Below are positions 1-9,147 of a stretch of 64,000 bases of DNA, in pieces. Origin of the DNA: MPNP01 sp026710155 (GTDB lineage Bacteria; Pseudomonadota; Alphaproteobacteria; Rhodobacterales; Rhodobacteraceae); assembly GCA_965200885.1 (NCBI GenBank), contig OZ241737.1, forward strand, positions 1,798,001 through 1,862,000. Direction: 5' to 3'. The position numbers and the translations under genes were made by a program. A model generated the notes under the pieces. The model saw only the letters and a program-made list of their open reading frames with translations, did not search any database and was not told the DNA's origin. Numbering within the stretch: the first letter of the stretch is position 1; each line of letters starts with the position of its first letter.

Positions 1-1
1 A

Positions 2-214
2 TTGAGGGAATATGGAAAACGGAGGGTTGATATTCACCTTGAGGAACAGGTAGGTCGAACCCTCGATACACTTGTGGAATCTTCCTTGACAGGACGTACT
101 GGTCAATATGCAGTAGTGAAACTACCCACCAAGGAGCTTCCGGGATCAATAATACCCCTGGCCATCACAGGTTTTGAGGATGGAAACCTGGTCGCTCATC
201 ACCCACCAATATAA
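2..214 (+). CDS. mtaB: tRNA methylthiotransferase MtaB, C-terminal end (partial)
   Basis: The last 70 codons of a gene that runs off the left edge. The residues resemble the C-terminal tail and TRAM-like end of MtaB: a basic stretch, then LVESSLTGRTGQYAVVKL and a closing PGSIIPLAITG segment. In the family this radical SAM enzyme adds a methylthio group to t6A37 in tRNAs that read ANN codons. The radical SAM cysteines lie outside the window, so the call rests on the tail alone. A glutathione S-transferase gene follows after 24 bases in the same direction. Confidence 0.65.
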   Translation: MREYGKRRVDIHLEEQVGRTLDTLVESSLTGRTGQYAVVKLPTKELPGSIIPLAITGFEDGNLVAHHPPI

Positions 215-238
215 TATTGACAATATTAGGAGATCGTT

Positions 239-841
239 ATGAAACTGTACAGTAATCCTGCTTCACCCTTCGCCAGGAAGGTCATCGTTGGATTTTGGGA
301 AGTCAATGCCATCAATGAAGTTGAAGTGATCAATGTGATCGGCAATCCTGTTGACAGCGGTGACATTCCAATCACTGAAAATCCCTTGGGCAAACTTCCA
401 ACGCTTGTGGGTACTCCTTTTGGTACATTGTATGACAGTCGTGTGATTACCCAGTTTATTGATCGTCATTGTGATGGGGATTTGTATCCGTCTTCCAATT
501 TATTTGAAACAATGAAAATGGAAGCCCTCGCTGATGGCATTATGGATGCTGCGGTTCTGATGACCTATGAAAAACGAGTCAGAAGTGAAGATAAACAGTC
601 AAAGGTCTGGGTGGATGGTCAATGGGTAAAAATCAATAGATCTCTTGATGCTCTGGAAAGTAATGCCAAGGAATTTTTGAATTCATCATTCAATATTGCT
701 CATATTGCGCTCGGATGTGCCTTGGGCTATTTGGATTTTCGACACTCGGACCGAGCTTGGAGAAGCGGACATCCCAAATTGAATGAATGGTGTGAAGAAA
801 TCAGCCAGCGTCCAAGCATGGTTGCCACCAAGCCGGAATAG
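239..841 (+). CDS. Glutathione S-transferase family protein
   Basis: A 200-residue protein opening MKLYSNPASPFARKV, the thioredoxin-fold start of a bacterial GST with a serine/cysteine-type active-site region (residues 5-12). It continues with NPLGKLPTL, including the cis-proline that binds glutathione, and YDSRVITQFID, the usual glutathione-contacting D-S pair. The second half is the all-alpha GST domain (about residues 85-195). Length is normal for the family. The ATG is preceded by AGGAG at a good distance. Likely role is conjugation or reduction of electrophiles in the cytoplasm; the substrate cannot be told from sequence. Confidence 0.85.
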   Translation: MKLYSNPASPFARKVIVGFWEVNAINEVEVINVIGNPVDSGDIPITENPLGKLPTLVGTPFGTLYDSRVITQFIDRHCDGDLYPSSNLFETMKMEALADGIMDAAVLMTYEKRVRSEDKQSKVWVDGQWVKINRSLDALESNAKEFLNSSFNIAHIALGCALGYLDFRHSDRAWRSGHPKLNEWCEEISQRPSMVATKPE

Positions 842-1123
842 ATCATTTTTCAGGGTAAAATTCTGAGCCAGGCCATTTGTTCGAAAATACCAATTTCAAA
901 AAGGGTTTTCCTAATTTGGGAACATAACAATGCAACAACAATTTCATGAACCAAATGTACTTCCATACTTGGCAGATTTATGAATTGTCCAAGTTGCTTA
1001 ATGGTACATGTTTCAGGAACAATTTACTCTTGGAGTGCCCAATTTCAACTGAATATCATGGGTATAAAATTTCGCAAGGGAGTGGTCATTGTTACAATCC
1101 AACAATAGGTGATAAAAATCTTA

Positions 1124-1417
1124 TTAGCAAATGCGATTCAATCCACCAATGGTGCCAAACTCCGTATCCCTTGAGATGAGTACTGCACTTGTCAAGAGCG
1201 TTTTCGCTGCAATGATACGATCAAAAGGATCTCGATGGTTCCATATCATATTACCTGCCAAAAGTGTCACTCTTGGGTCGAAGTCAGCGATGAGGATTCC
1301 TTGTTCAATTGTGATATCGGGTAACTGATCAAGAAAAATTTCCATCTCTGGCCATTTGCCAATTCAGACCTTTTGGCCATCCTCAAATAAACTAATTGGG
1401 CTGAGTCTAATGGTTAG
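1124..1417 (-). pseudogene. VapC-like PIN-domain toxin remnant with in-frame stop
   Basis: Read on the minus strand, the C-terminal 73 residues carry the end of a PIN ribonuclease: NHRDPFDRIIAAKTL followed by VLISRDTEFG, matching the last acidic motif of COG3744-type VapC toxins. The same frame continues upstream of the ATG at 1345 through IGKWPEM, a TGA at 1364-1366, then LSPISLFEDGQKV, a typical VapC middle segment. A further stop (TAG) lies about 18 bases upstream of 1417. The N-terminal catalytic aspartate region was not found and no antitoxin gene was seen nearby. This is a dead toxin gene. Confidence 0.7.
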
Positions 1418-1673
1418 CCTCTATTGCAACATACGGGCCGGATCACTCAACTTCGGATCGTTTAGCAAAATCCAGATCCAAGCAGTGGATTGATTGTTTC
1501 AGGGATGTAATCCCCTTGCCTTTGGTACATGTTTACGCCGTAACTTACAGAAAGGATGTCCTAAACATTAAAGTTACCAGCTATAGTATATGTTGGTACA
1601 GGATTGACAGGCATCTGAGTTATATTAGCGGGGCAACGCCTACAACGATGCCGAAGTTATGGCCTAGAGATGG

Positions 1674-1995
1674 TCAACCTGAACAATATCTTGAAGGATA
1701 ATGCCTGGCATGTGGAGCGCTGTCGCACTCGAACTTAGCCATACCATACCTCATCCCTTGCATTGTTTCCAGCAGGAAATCATTGTTCCACCCGGCCCGT
1801 TTCAGCTTGCTTTGCATTGAGGTCTTTTTCTTCTCCACAATCACCCTTGCCATGTTCAAAGCCATTTGCCGCATCATGGCCGTGTCGGAACATCCTTCTC
1901 CCAAGCTGATGATGGTACCAATCCTATCAAGAGCATGTCATGGAGATCATGGAGCATCGCATTACTGATCCTGAGGTCTTCACCCCTAGAAAAAA
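1674..1995 (-). pseudogene. ISAs1-family transposase remnant with internal deletion
   Basis: Minus-strand frame at 1904-1674 encodes MMRQMALNMARVIVEKK followed by KLKRAGWNNDFLLETM, which resembles the C-terminal end of ISAs1-family transposases (R-x-AL-N-L and K-R-L-x-A-G-W-D-N-D-Y-L). Immediately upstream in another frame (about 1995-1905) lies DLRISNAMLHDLHDMLLIGL, resembling the N-terminal associated domain of the same family. The whole catalytic centre between them is missing and the two pieces are out of frame, so this is a deletion relic. No terminal repeats were identified. Confidence 0.6.
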
Positions 1996-2274
1996 TGGGT
2001 GAAATCCTGCTGTCCTGCTTCATTCAATTGTATTCTTCAACAGAATTGCAGAAAATTCGACAAAAAAACAATTAGAATTTTGGCTCTTCACCAATTATGG
2101 TGGGTAAATAACAATTCGTATTTATTCAGAAGCAGGGTTTGGTTCATATCTGAGTACCAGTTGGATTTATTTTTGTTGCATTACCTGCTTCACCTCATTC
2201 AGAGGGGACAATCCTCTGATTTCCAACCGTTTCTCAACACGGGATATGTTATCGGCCCCTTGGCCACATTTTCC

Positions 2275-2303
2275 TTGACTTGCACGGATTCCCGTGCTAT
2301 GTG
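2275..2303 (+). promoter_or_regulatory. Sigma-70-type promoter of poly-C cassette 1
   Basis: TTGACT at 2275-2280 and TATGTG at 2298-2303 with exactly 17 bases between them. The spacer contains an inverted repeat, GCACGG and CCGTGC around ATTC. It lies 46 bases upstream of the ATG at 2350. The same TTGACW-17-TA layout precedes cassettes 3, 4 and 5, which supports it. The upstream in-frame ATG at 2280 falls inside this promoter and so is an unlikely start. Confidence 0.6.
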
Positions 2304-2349
2304 ACGGCATGGAAAAGCATTGAAACAGGTTCGATAGGAGAGCATACTC

Positions 2350-3110
2350 ATGAAACGATTGTCAATACCCCCCCCCTTGAATTTCTGACAACACCGGTCG
2401 CCGCATTGATGGCGATGCTGCTGGCCGGGCCGGTCTGGGCGCAGGTGAATACGGTCGGCCTCACGGGAGGCAATGTCGTTGTAAGGGAGGAACTCGGCTG
2501 CCTGACGGCGGGCATCAGCCTGACGTCAACGGCGTCCATACCCGCCGGCACCCAGGTCCGCTATCATGTCTCCACGGAATCCGGCTACGACCATTTCCGC
2601 AATCACGGCGTTGCGGTCTGGCTGGGCGACGGCACGACCGTTGACGACATTCCATCCAGCGTGATCACGGCGAACACGGCCGCGGCGGGTACATCCGTTC
2701 TCTTGCCGGGTTTGTGCGTGGCGGACGACCGGATTGATCCGAGACCGGATGGAAATCGGGATGGCAGTACATCGTCACTCATTACGATTCGCCTGATGAG
2801 TGTCGCCGGTTTCCGGATTGACCGGAACCGGGACAGTGTGCAGGCGTTCGTTCGCGGGGATGATAGATGTACCTCGCCAAATGGCAATGGTTTGAACGGT
2901 GGTGTCGTCTACAAGTTCAGGAACGGCAACTTCAACGACTCGTGCGTGTGCACAACTCTGGCGGCAGTAATGGCGGCATACGGTGAAAGCGCAACCTACT
3001 TGAAATCCTCTTCAAAATGGCGCGACGATTCCACCGACTACTGCGCAGACTCGCCCTATCAGGGATTGAGCCGCATAGACTGTACTGGGGATCCCCTTTG
3101 TACTGATTGA
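2350..3110 (+). CDS. Poly-C-switched secreted protein, family A (cassette 1, OFF)
   Basis: The ATG at 2350 follows AGGAG at a normal distance and encodes MKRLSI, then meets a run of nine C and stops a few codons later. The long frame to 3110 encodes the rest of a signal peptide (AALMAMLLAGPVWAQ, cleavage after AQ or nearby) and a mature domain with several cysteines. It joins the ATG only if the tract is C10 or C7, when the product would be about 253 residues. The mature domain is clearly paralogous to cassette 3: shared stretches include FRNHGV, NVIT or SVIT, LPGLC, and a final DSTDYCADSPYQ versus DSTNYCPESPYQ. GC-rich against an AT-rich background. Function unknown; export is predicted from the signal peptide. 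Confidence 0.7.
2368..2376 (+). repeat. C9 tract in cassette 1 reading frame
   Basis: Nine consecutive C, starting 18 bases after the A of the ATG and lying between start codon and signal-peptide core. Length from ATG to stop is 761 bases, not a multiple of three, so adding one C restores the frame. A typical contingency-locus position. Confidence 0.85.
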
Positions 3111-4241
3111 TGGCCTCAATGCCTATCCGCGAGATGATCGCAGCTGGATGGCGGCTTCATGGCTGCCCGTTGCAACGATGCTTGAAGGGCAGGGAAGCCC
3201 GGTGGACAGGGGAGTGTGAAGAGCGGCATTGACAACGGCAGGAAGAGGCCGGGTAGACTTGACACATGCCCGGGGGTTCCCCAAACCATCACTCGAGGGG
3301 GGCCTGGTGCCGTTAAGGTCAGGACGGCGTTCAAGGCCGGATGTCGACTCGGCCTGCCTGGCAATGGTCTGTTCCAATTCCACACAGACATCCCTCAATC
3401 AAGGCCCGCACATCAACCGATTGCGAATGAGGGGGATGCAACGTCACGTGTCTGCATCAAAAGGTTCTGACACCGAATTGTCAGCCTCAATGGTATTTGC
3501 TGGACTCGCGGCATGTGCCGTCTCATCCTGGGCAACAAGGAGGCTTGACTTTCAGGAGGTCAACAACAACCATCAAACTGTTCAGGATATTGAATGATTA
3601 GAGACCTGAATAGTTACAAAGTATGAAAAATTCTAATTGTTGATAAAGAGTATTTATCAATGAATGGCTAACTTCCTTTTGGATAGATTTCACAATATTT
3701 AGCAGTTTAACAAGTCGAATCAAGACACAATTATCGCCACTGATGATTGAGAAGAACAATAGTTGCAAAAGCCAAATGGGAAAAACGCTCTGGTTGTCTT
3801 GCCAGATTGACTGAATTGAAAGCACCTCCAATCGGGCATCCCTGCCTACATCTCCAAAATTTTTGAAGGGTGGTTGTCAACACCCGATCCTCACCAACTC
3901 GAACCATGCATAGGCGAGGATTCTAAATGTTAAACCCCAAACATAAACAGTGGTGCTGACAACCCGTTCTTATACTATAGCAAACAATATTTTTTTCAAC
4001 ATATTTTATTTATTTTTTTGTTTGGCATATCCTGATGATGACTATTGAAAGTATTTTGAGTTTGTTTAAATATGATTGTTCAAAACTAGAACAAAGTTTT
4101 ATGGTGAAAAATCACTGAAATTTTTCTATTATAGAAACGGATTTATGATTTAGGTATTTCAAATTCGATCGAATTGAGTTAATTGGTTTTGATCCAAATC
4201 ATTTCAGATTACCAAAATGATAAATTATAGGAGAAGTCTAT
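3111..4241. other. Intergenic: GC-rich cassette tail, then AT-rich spacer
   Basis: About 3111-3560 keeps the GC-rich character of the cassette but shows no protein that I recognise in any frame. From about 3600 to 4241 the sequence becomes strongly AT-rich, with T runs near 4010. A small inverted repeat, GGGTG and CACCC around GTTGTCAA, lies near 3870. The end probably holds the petA promoter, but no clear -35/-10 pair stands out. No inverted transposon terminus like those of the other cassettes was found. Confidence 0.5.
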
Positions 4242-4790
4242 TTGACTGATACAACCAGAAGGGACTTTCTGTATTATGCAACGGCCGGAACAGGGCTAGT
4301 GGCAGGAGGTGCAGCCGTATGGCCGCTGATTAATCAGATGAATCCCAGTGCTGATGTTCAGGCCCTTTCCTCAATTGAGGTGGATATATCGGGAATTGAG
4401 CCCGGAACTCAAATAACCGTAAAATGGCTGGGCAAGCCTGTATTTATCCGAAGACGAACAAGCGAGGAGATAGAAGCTGCTCGCAGTGTCGATATTGATG
4501 AATTGTTGGACCGTGAAGCCAGAAACGACAATCTGGATGGAGAAACAATAGCCCTTGATCAGAATCGTTCCCTGGATGAAGAAGGAACCTGGCTGATAAT
4601 GCTGGGGGTTTGTACCCATCTTGGCTGTGTCCCTCTAGGAGATGGAGCCGGTGAGTTCGGAGGATGGTTCTGTCCTTGTCACGGTTCCCATTATGATACC
4701 TCTGGAAGAATAAGGAAAGGACCCGCACCGGAAAATCTTCTTGTTCCCGTAGCAACCTTCGTAAACGAAACAACAATCAAACTTGGCTAG
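4242..4790 (+). CDS. petA: Ubiquinol-cytochrome c reductase iron-sulfur (Rieske) subunit
   Basis: A 182-residue Rieske protein of complex III, which moves electrons from ubiquinol to cytochrome c1. The N-terminus has TTRRDFLYYATAG, a twin-arginine segment leading into the single membrane anchor (about residues 10-30). The two cluster-binding boxes are CTHLGC and CPCHGSH, each giving one cysteine and one histidine ligand plus the disulfide cysteines. The start is TTG at 4242, chosen because AGGAGA lies just upstream and translation then begins directly at the Tat signal. First gene of petABC, 10 bases before petB. Confidence 0.95.
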   Translation: MTDTTRRDFLYYATAGTGLVAGGAAVWPLINQMNPSADVQALSSIEVDISGIEPGTQITVKWLGKPVFIRRRTSEEIEAARSVDIDELLDREARNDNLDGETIALDQNRSLDEEGTWLIMLGVCTHLGCVPLGDGAGEFGGWFCPCHGSHYDTSGRIRKGPAPENLLVPVATFVNETTIKLG

Positions 4791-4800
4791 GTAATTTATT

Positions 4801-6144
4801 ATGTCGGGTATACCTCACGATCATTACGAACCAAAAACATCCATCGAAAAATGGTTGCACAGGCGCTTGCCTGTTGTTTCGATTGTTTACGATACATTGA
4901 TGATACCAACTCCCAAGAACCTGAATTGGATGTGGATCTGGGGAATTGTCCTTACGTTCTGCCTGGTTCATCAAATCGTCACCGGTATCGTCCTTGCAAT
5001 GCATTATACACCTCATGTCGATCTGGCCTTCGCCAGCGTTGAACATATCATGAGGAATGTGAATTCCGGATGGGCACTCAGATATTTACACCAAAACGGG
5101 GCTTCCCTGTTTTTTCTGGCAGCCTATTTCCATATCTTCCGAAGCATATACTATGGTTCCTACAAGGCTCCCAGGGAAATTACCTGGATAATCGGAATAT
5201 TTATATTCTTGGCAATGATGGGAACAGCATTCATGGGATATGTATTGCCATGGGGTCAAATGTCGTTCTGGGCCGCAACGGTTATCTCGGGATTGTTTGG
5301 AGCAATTCCAGGTATTGGCGAATCAATCCAGACTTGGTTGTTGGGTGGTCCGGCAGTTGATAATGCAACACTCAACAGGTTTTTTTCGCTTCATTACCTT
5401 TTGCCTTTTGTAATAGCTGGATTGGTTGTGGTCCACATCTGGGCCTTCCATACGACAGGCAACAACAATCCTACCGGCATAGAGGTCCGTCGAACTTCCA
5501 AGGAGGAAGCACAAAAGGATACCGTTCCATTTTGGCCGTATTTTGTCATCAAGGACTTTTTTGCCCTGGCTGTCATACTGGTGGTTTTCTTTGCCATTGT
5601 CGGATTTATGCCAAATTATCTGGGTCATCCCGACAATTATATTGAAGCCAATCCACTTGTTACACCGGAACACATTGTTCCGGAATGGTACTTTCTTCCT
5701 TTCTATGCAATCCTCAGGGCCTTTACCTCTGATGTTTGGGTTGTTCAATTGGTCAGTTTTGCAACGGGTGGGATCATCGACGCCAAGTTTTTTGGTGTTG
5801 TGGCCATGTTTGGTTCAATAATGGTTTTGGTGCTTTTACCCTGGCTTGACACCTCCATTATTCGATCAGGGAAGTACCGGCCGATGTTCAAATGGTGGTT
5901 TATGCTGCTGGTTATTGATTTTATAATTCTTACCTGGGCAGGAAGTCGACCTGCTGAAGGAATCTACAGTATTATTGCCTTGGCTGGTTCCGCTTACTGG
6001 TTTATGTTTTTCATTGTGGTACTACCCATTTTGGGGATTTTGGAATCACCCTCGCGAAGACCGTTTTCCATTGAGGAGGATTTCAATCGGCATTATCCGG
6101 CAATGGACATCGAGACACCGCAAACAGAACCCACGAAAGAATGA
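4801..6144 (+). CDS. petB: Cytochrome b of the bc1 complex
   Basis: A 447-residue multi-spanning membrane protein holding the two b hemes and the quinol oxidation and reduction sites. Recognisable parts are the long first helices with AMHYTPH, YFHIFRSIYYGSYK, GYVLPWGQMSFW, a later HYLLPFVIAGLVVVH segment with heme histidines, and the Qo-site PEWY motif (near residue 300). Length and order match full-length bacterial cytochrome b. It sits between petA and petC and is co-transcribed with them. Confidence 0.97.
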   Translation: MSGIPHDHYEPKTSIEKWLHRRLPVVSIVYDTLMIPTPKNLNWMWIWGIVLTFCLVHQIVTGIVLAMHYTPHVDLAFASVEHIMRNVNSGWALRYLHQNGASLFFLAAYFHIFRSIYYGSYKAPREITWIIGIFIFLAMMGTAFMGYVLPWGQMSFWAATVISGLFGAIPGIGESIQTWLLGGPAVDNATLNRFFSLHYLLPFVIAGLVVVHIWAFHTTGNNNPTGIEVRRTSKEEAQKDTVPFWPYFVIKDFFALAVILVVFFAIVGFMPNYLGHPDNYIEANPLVTPEHIVPEWYFLPFYAILRAFTSDVWVVQLVSFATGGIIDAKFFGVVAMFGSIMVLVLLPWLDTSIIRSGKYRPMFKWWFMLLVIDFIILTWAGSRPAEGIYSIIALAGSAYWFMFFIVVLPILGILESPSRRPFSIEEDFNRHYPAMDIETPQTEPTKE

Positions 6145-6151
6145 TTGCATT

Positions 6152-6946
6152 ATGAGAAGAATACTACTTTTTTCAGGTTTGATTGGCCTTCTGTTTGGCG
6201 CCACCAATGTTTATGCCGCCGGACCTTCGGGACAAATTGAAGATATTTCCTTTTCCTATGAAGGACCATTTGGAACTTTCGAGCCAGAACAGTTGCAAAG
6301 GGGGTTGGTTGTATATCAGGAAGTATGTGCCGCATGTCACGGTTTGAAATATGTACCCTTAAGAACGTTGGGAGACAAGGGGGGGCTTGATCTCAGCGAG
6401 GCTGCCGTCAAGACCTTTGCCCGAAACATCGAGATCTATGATGAGGTGCTTGAAGATTTCAGATCAGCCTTGCCCACTGACAATTTTCCTGCCAATGATA
6501 GTGTTGGTGCACCCGATCTTTCCTTAATAACCAAGGCAAGGTCCGGTTTCCATGGACCCGCAGGTACAGGTTTGGCCCAATTGTTCAAGGGAATCGGAGG
6601 ACCGGAATACGTTTATTCACTCCTCACGGGATACACGGGTAAGGAAAAGGAAGAGGCAGGCAATTTGCTTTACGAGAACACGGCCTTCTCGGGGGGTTAT
6701 ATCAGCATGGCTCCGGTACTGTTTGACGACTTGATTGAGTTTGCCGACGGCACGCCCAGTACGGTTGAAGGAATGGCTGAGGATGTAACGGCATTCTTGG
6801 TTTGGGCAGCTGAACCGAAAATGATGGCCCGCAAGCAAATGGGATTCGTATCAGTATCACTTCTCATCTTGCTGTCCGTATTGCTTTACCTTACCAACAA
6901 GAAAATCTGGGCAACGATCAAGTACCGAACCAGAGCAGAAGACTAA
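6152..6946 (+). CDS. petC: Cytochrome c1
   Basis: A 264-residue heme c protein of complex III. The ATG at 6152 gives MRRILLFSGLIGLLFG and a signal peptide ending near VYA-A, although the same frame is open further upstream inside petB. The heme site is CAACH (CxxCH), with the methionine ligand likely in the segment GGYISMAPVLFDD. A C-terminal membrane helix (VSVSLLILLSVLLYL) anchors it. A G7 run occurs inside the gene but it is in frame and not near the start. Starts seven bases after petB ends. Confidence 0.95.
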   Translation: MRRILLFSGLIGLLFGATNVYAAGPSGQIEDISFSYEGPFGTFEPEQLQRGLVVYQEVCAACHGLKYVPLRTLGDKGGLDLSEAAVKTFARNIEIYDEVLEDFRSALPTDNFPANDSVGAPDLSLITKARSGFHGPAGTGLAQLFKGIGGPEYVYSLLTGYTGKEKEEAGNLLYENTAFSGGYISMAPVLFDDLIEFADGTPSTVEGMAEDVTAFLVWAAEPKMMARKQMGFVSVSLLILLSVLLYLTNKKIWATIKYRTRAED

Positions 6947-6989
6947 TCCCGTTTTGTCAAATGGCAGATTGTTTTCGAAAATACCTTGT

Positions 6990-9083
6990 TTACAAGACAG
7001 GCACTCCGAGTAGGTTGGGAAGGGTGTCAAGTTTGTCCAGAGCCCATTTTAGTTTGTGCTGATCAAGGCCAACGAGTCTGGTGACTGCCACATTGTTGGT
7101 TGGACTTATCCCCATTTCAAGGTCATCCAACTGTTGTTGCAGGATAAGTGCCAGCAACAATCCATGGGCCTCAAGCAAATCATCAATCAACTTGTCGGGT
7201 ACCAGATTCAGGGCCTTGAATTTGAGAAGCCGGTCCGCGGTTGAGCGGGCAAAGATGCCGTACTGCAGGGAGAGAATCCGTGCCGTGGAAAAAATGGGCA
7301 TGATACCCCCCTTCTTCAGGTCTATCCGGCCATTTTCCAGTTTCCACTTGCCAAAAAATCCCATCGGGATTTTGTAATCAATTGCCCTTTTTTTCAAAAG
7401 GCTGAGATAAGGCCTGTTGTTTCTGGCACTTGCCATGGCCTTGGCCCTTAATCCATTGGCCAATTGGAAATCCCCATGAACGGGAAAGCCATCAAAAAAA
7501 ATATCCGAATTGAGCAAGTCGTCTGGCTGGGTTTCTGATAACCAACTCGAAATTTCCTTCTCCCAGGAGGAAAAATCCTTCCGCCATTTGGAATTGGAGG
7601 CCATGACACCTCCATCACAAAAGCGTACACCGACCTCGTTGAGAATTTCCGAGGCGCGGGATCCAATTGATTGTAATAACCTGTCTTTCCTTCCCTCTGG
7701 ATCAGCCTCATCAAAAATAATGGCATTATCCTGATCCATGGCCAGCATGCTTTCACCCCTGCCGCCGGAACCGAGGACAACCATTACATAATCGGGCAGG
7801 CCATCACATTCATTATCGACAAGGACCTTTTGTTCTGCCAGCTCGCAGGCCTTTTGTGTCAATCCCCTCAATTCCCGGGATATGATCGTGGTAATCGTTC
7901 TTGCATTGATACCATTATTGATGAGCGATCTGGAAACAGAGGTCAATCCTGACCATATTCTTCCCAAATCGCTGATGGATTGGGCTTCCGATATATCCTT
8001 GCCCAAACCGATCGCATCAGTTGAATAGTTGCCGAATATATCCCTTGAACTGACGATTCCGACAATTTCACCCTCATCGTTTGCGACGGCCAGTCGACGA
8101 AAATTTGTTGTGCCCATGGATACCATTGCACGATACAGGTATTCCTTTGGGTGAATGTTTGACTGCAATTTTTTCGAGTGGTTTGCCACGGATGCCGACA
8201 GAATTCCCGAACCATGCGAATGGATTGCCCTGAGGATGTCTGATTCGGTAAGAATTCCATACTGTTTGTCACCTTCCAATCTGACAATGACAGATCCGAT
8301 TTTATCCTTGACGAGTGTGTCCAGTGCCGTTTGGATGGTGATATGCCTATCAACAATCACGGGTTTTTCCATAATGTCACTGACCTTGACCTTGTAGGGG
8401 TAGATGTCAACGTTGGAAATTTCTGAACCGATGGTACCTTCCAGTCGGTCTATTCCCCCTTTTCTTCGTCGGATATTCCTGCACATGCGATCTGCCTCGG
8501 CATAGGTTGAAACACCATGAGTTTTCAACATGGGGACTAATTTGATGAAGACTTCCGCGGTGGCGACGGCATCAGGAAGAGCCCGGTGACGCTTTTTCTG
8601 TGCTGGTATATCCAACCAGGATTGAACAGTTTCCAGAGCCAGATTTGGAAGATCCGGTGCAAGTACCTGGACAAGTTCCTCGACATCAAGGACTCTCGGT
8701 TCCGACCATACCATTCCATGTCTTTTGTGTTCAGCTTGCAGAATTGATAAATCAAACCCAATGGAATATCCCAGAATGTACCTGTGGTCTATCCAATTGG
8801 CGAATTCCTTAATACTGTCTTCAAACCCTGCTGCATTCGCAACCATTGAATTTGTAATACCGTGAATCCTAGAACTGTTTTCCGGAATATGAATACCTGG
8901 ATTAATCAAAATTGATCTTGTGTTCTCCAAATTGATGCCGCTACCGGAAACCTGAATTCCTGCCAATTCCAAGACACGGTCGGAATTGGTGTTCAGGCCT
9001 GTCGTTTCGCTATCGATGACGACAGCATCCATTGATGACAAAGGGATACCGAGGTCAGAGCTGGGAGGTGCTTTAAAGGACAC
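6990..9083 (-). CDS. DnaQ-like exonuclease / CBS pair / DUF294 nucleotidyltransferase fusion
   Basis: A 697-residue multidomain protein. Residues about 18-185 are a DEDD-type 3'-5' exonuclease domain, with VVIDSETTGL (D24, E26) and HRALPDAVAT as the last motif. Residues about 235-355 form two CBS domains (VSDIMEKPVIVDRH, TESDILRAI, VSSRDIFG). The rest is the DUF294 putative nucleotidyltransferase, with LGSGGRGESMLAMDQDNA holding the GSxxR and DxD pattern, then the DUF294 C-terminal helical domain. CBS domains usually sense adenine nucleotides, so activity may respond to energy charge. Substrate unknown. Convergent with petC. Confidence 0.85.
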   Translation of the reverse strand: MSFKAPPSSDLGIPLSSMDAVVIDSETTGLNTNSDRVLELAGIQVSGSGINLENTRSILINPGIHIPENSSRIHGITNSMVANAAGFEDSIKEFANWIDHRYILGYSIGFDLSILQAEHKRHGMVWSEPRVLDVEELVQVLAPDLPNLALETVQSWLDIPAQKKRHRALPDAVATAEVFIKLVPMLKTHGVSTYAEADRMCRNIRRRKGGIDRLEGTIGSEISNVDIYPYKVKVSDIMEKPVIVDRHITIQTALDTLVKDKIGSVIVRLEGDKQYGILTESDILRAIHSHGSGILSASVANHSKKLQSNIHPKEYLYRAMVSMGTTNFRRLAVANDEGEIVGIVSSRDIFGNYSTDAIGLGKDISEAQSISDLGRIWSGLTSVSRSLINNGINARTITTIISRELRGLTQKACELAEQKVLVDNECDGLPDYVMVVLGSGGRGESMLAMDQDNAIIFDEADPEGRKDRLLQSIGSRASEILNEVGVRFCDGGVMASNSKWRKDFSSWEKEISSWLSETQPDDLLNSDIFFDGFPVHGDFQLANGLRAKAMASARNNRPYLSLLKKRAIDYKIPMGFFGKWKLENGRIDLKKGGIMPIFSTARILSLQYGIFARSTADRLLKFKALNLVPDKLIDDLLEAHGLLLALILQQQLDDLEMGISPTNNVAVTRLVGLDQHKLKWALDKLDTLPNLLGVPVL

Positions 9084-9147
9084 GATTCATTTCCATGTCA
9101 AGATCATCTTCGTCAATGTACAGTTTACCATGATTATTTACCTTAGT

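Larger units (their letters stand above)
842..2274. other. Gene-poor decayed region
   Basis: About 1.4 kb between the GST gene and the first poly-C cassette with no intact gene. It holds two recognisable remnants on the minus strand, a VapC-like PIN pseudogene and a broken ISAs1 transposase, listed separately. The remaining stretches (842-1123, 1418-1673 and roughly 1996-2274) are AT-rich and show no convincing coding sequence. A short hairpin with arms CAGAGG and CCTCTG lies near 2200. Confidence 0.6.

Noticed and set aside
2280..2349. Upstream ATG at 2280 as start of cassette 1, which would make it ON
   Set aside because: It lies in the -35 of the predicted promoter, has no ribosome site, and would add a 30-residue leader unlike the other cassettes.
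3111..3600. Long open frames in both strands after cassette 1
   Set aside because: GC-rich sequence gives long chance frames; none shows a known domain, a ribosome site or sensible composition.
6385..6395. G7 run inside petC
   Set aside because: It is in frame, inside a conserved essential gene and not close to the start codon, so it is not a switch like the cassette tracts.
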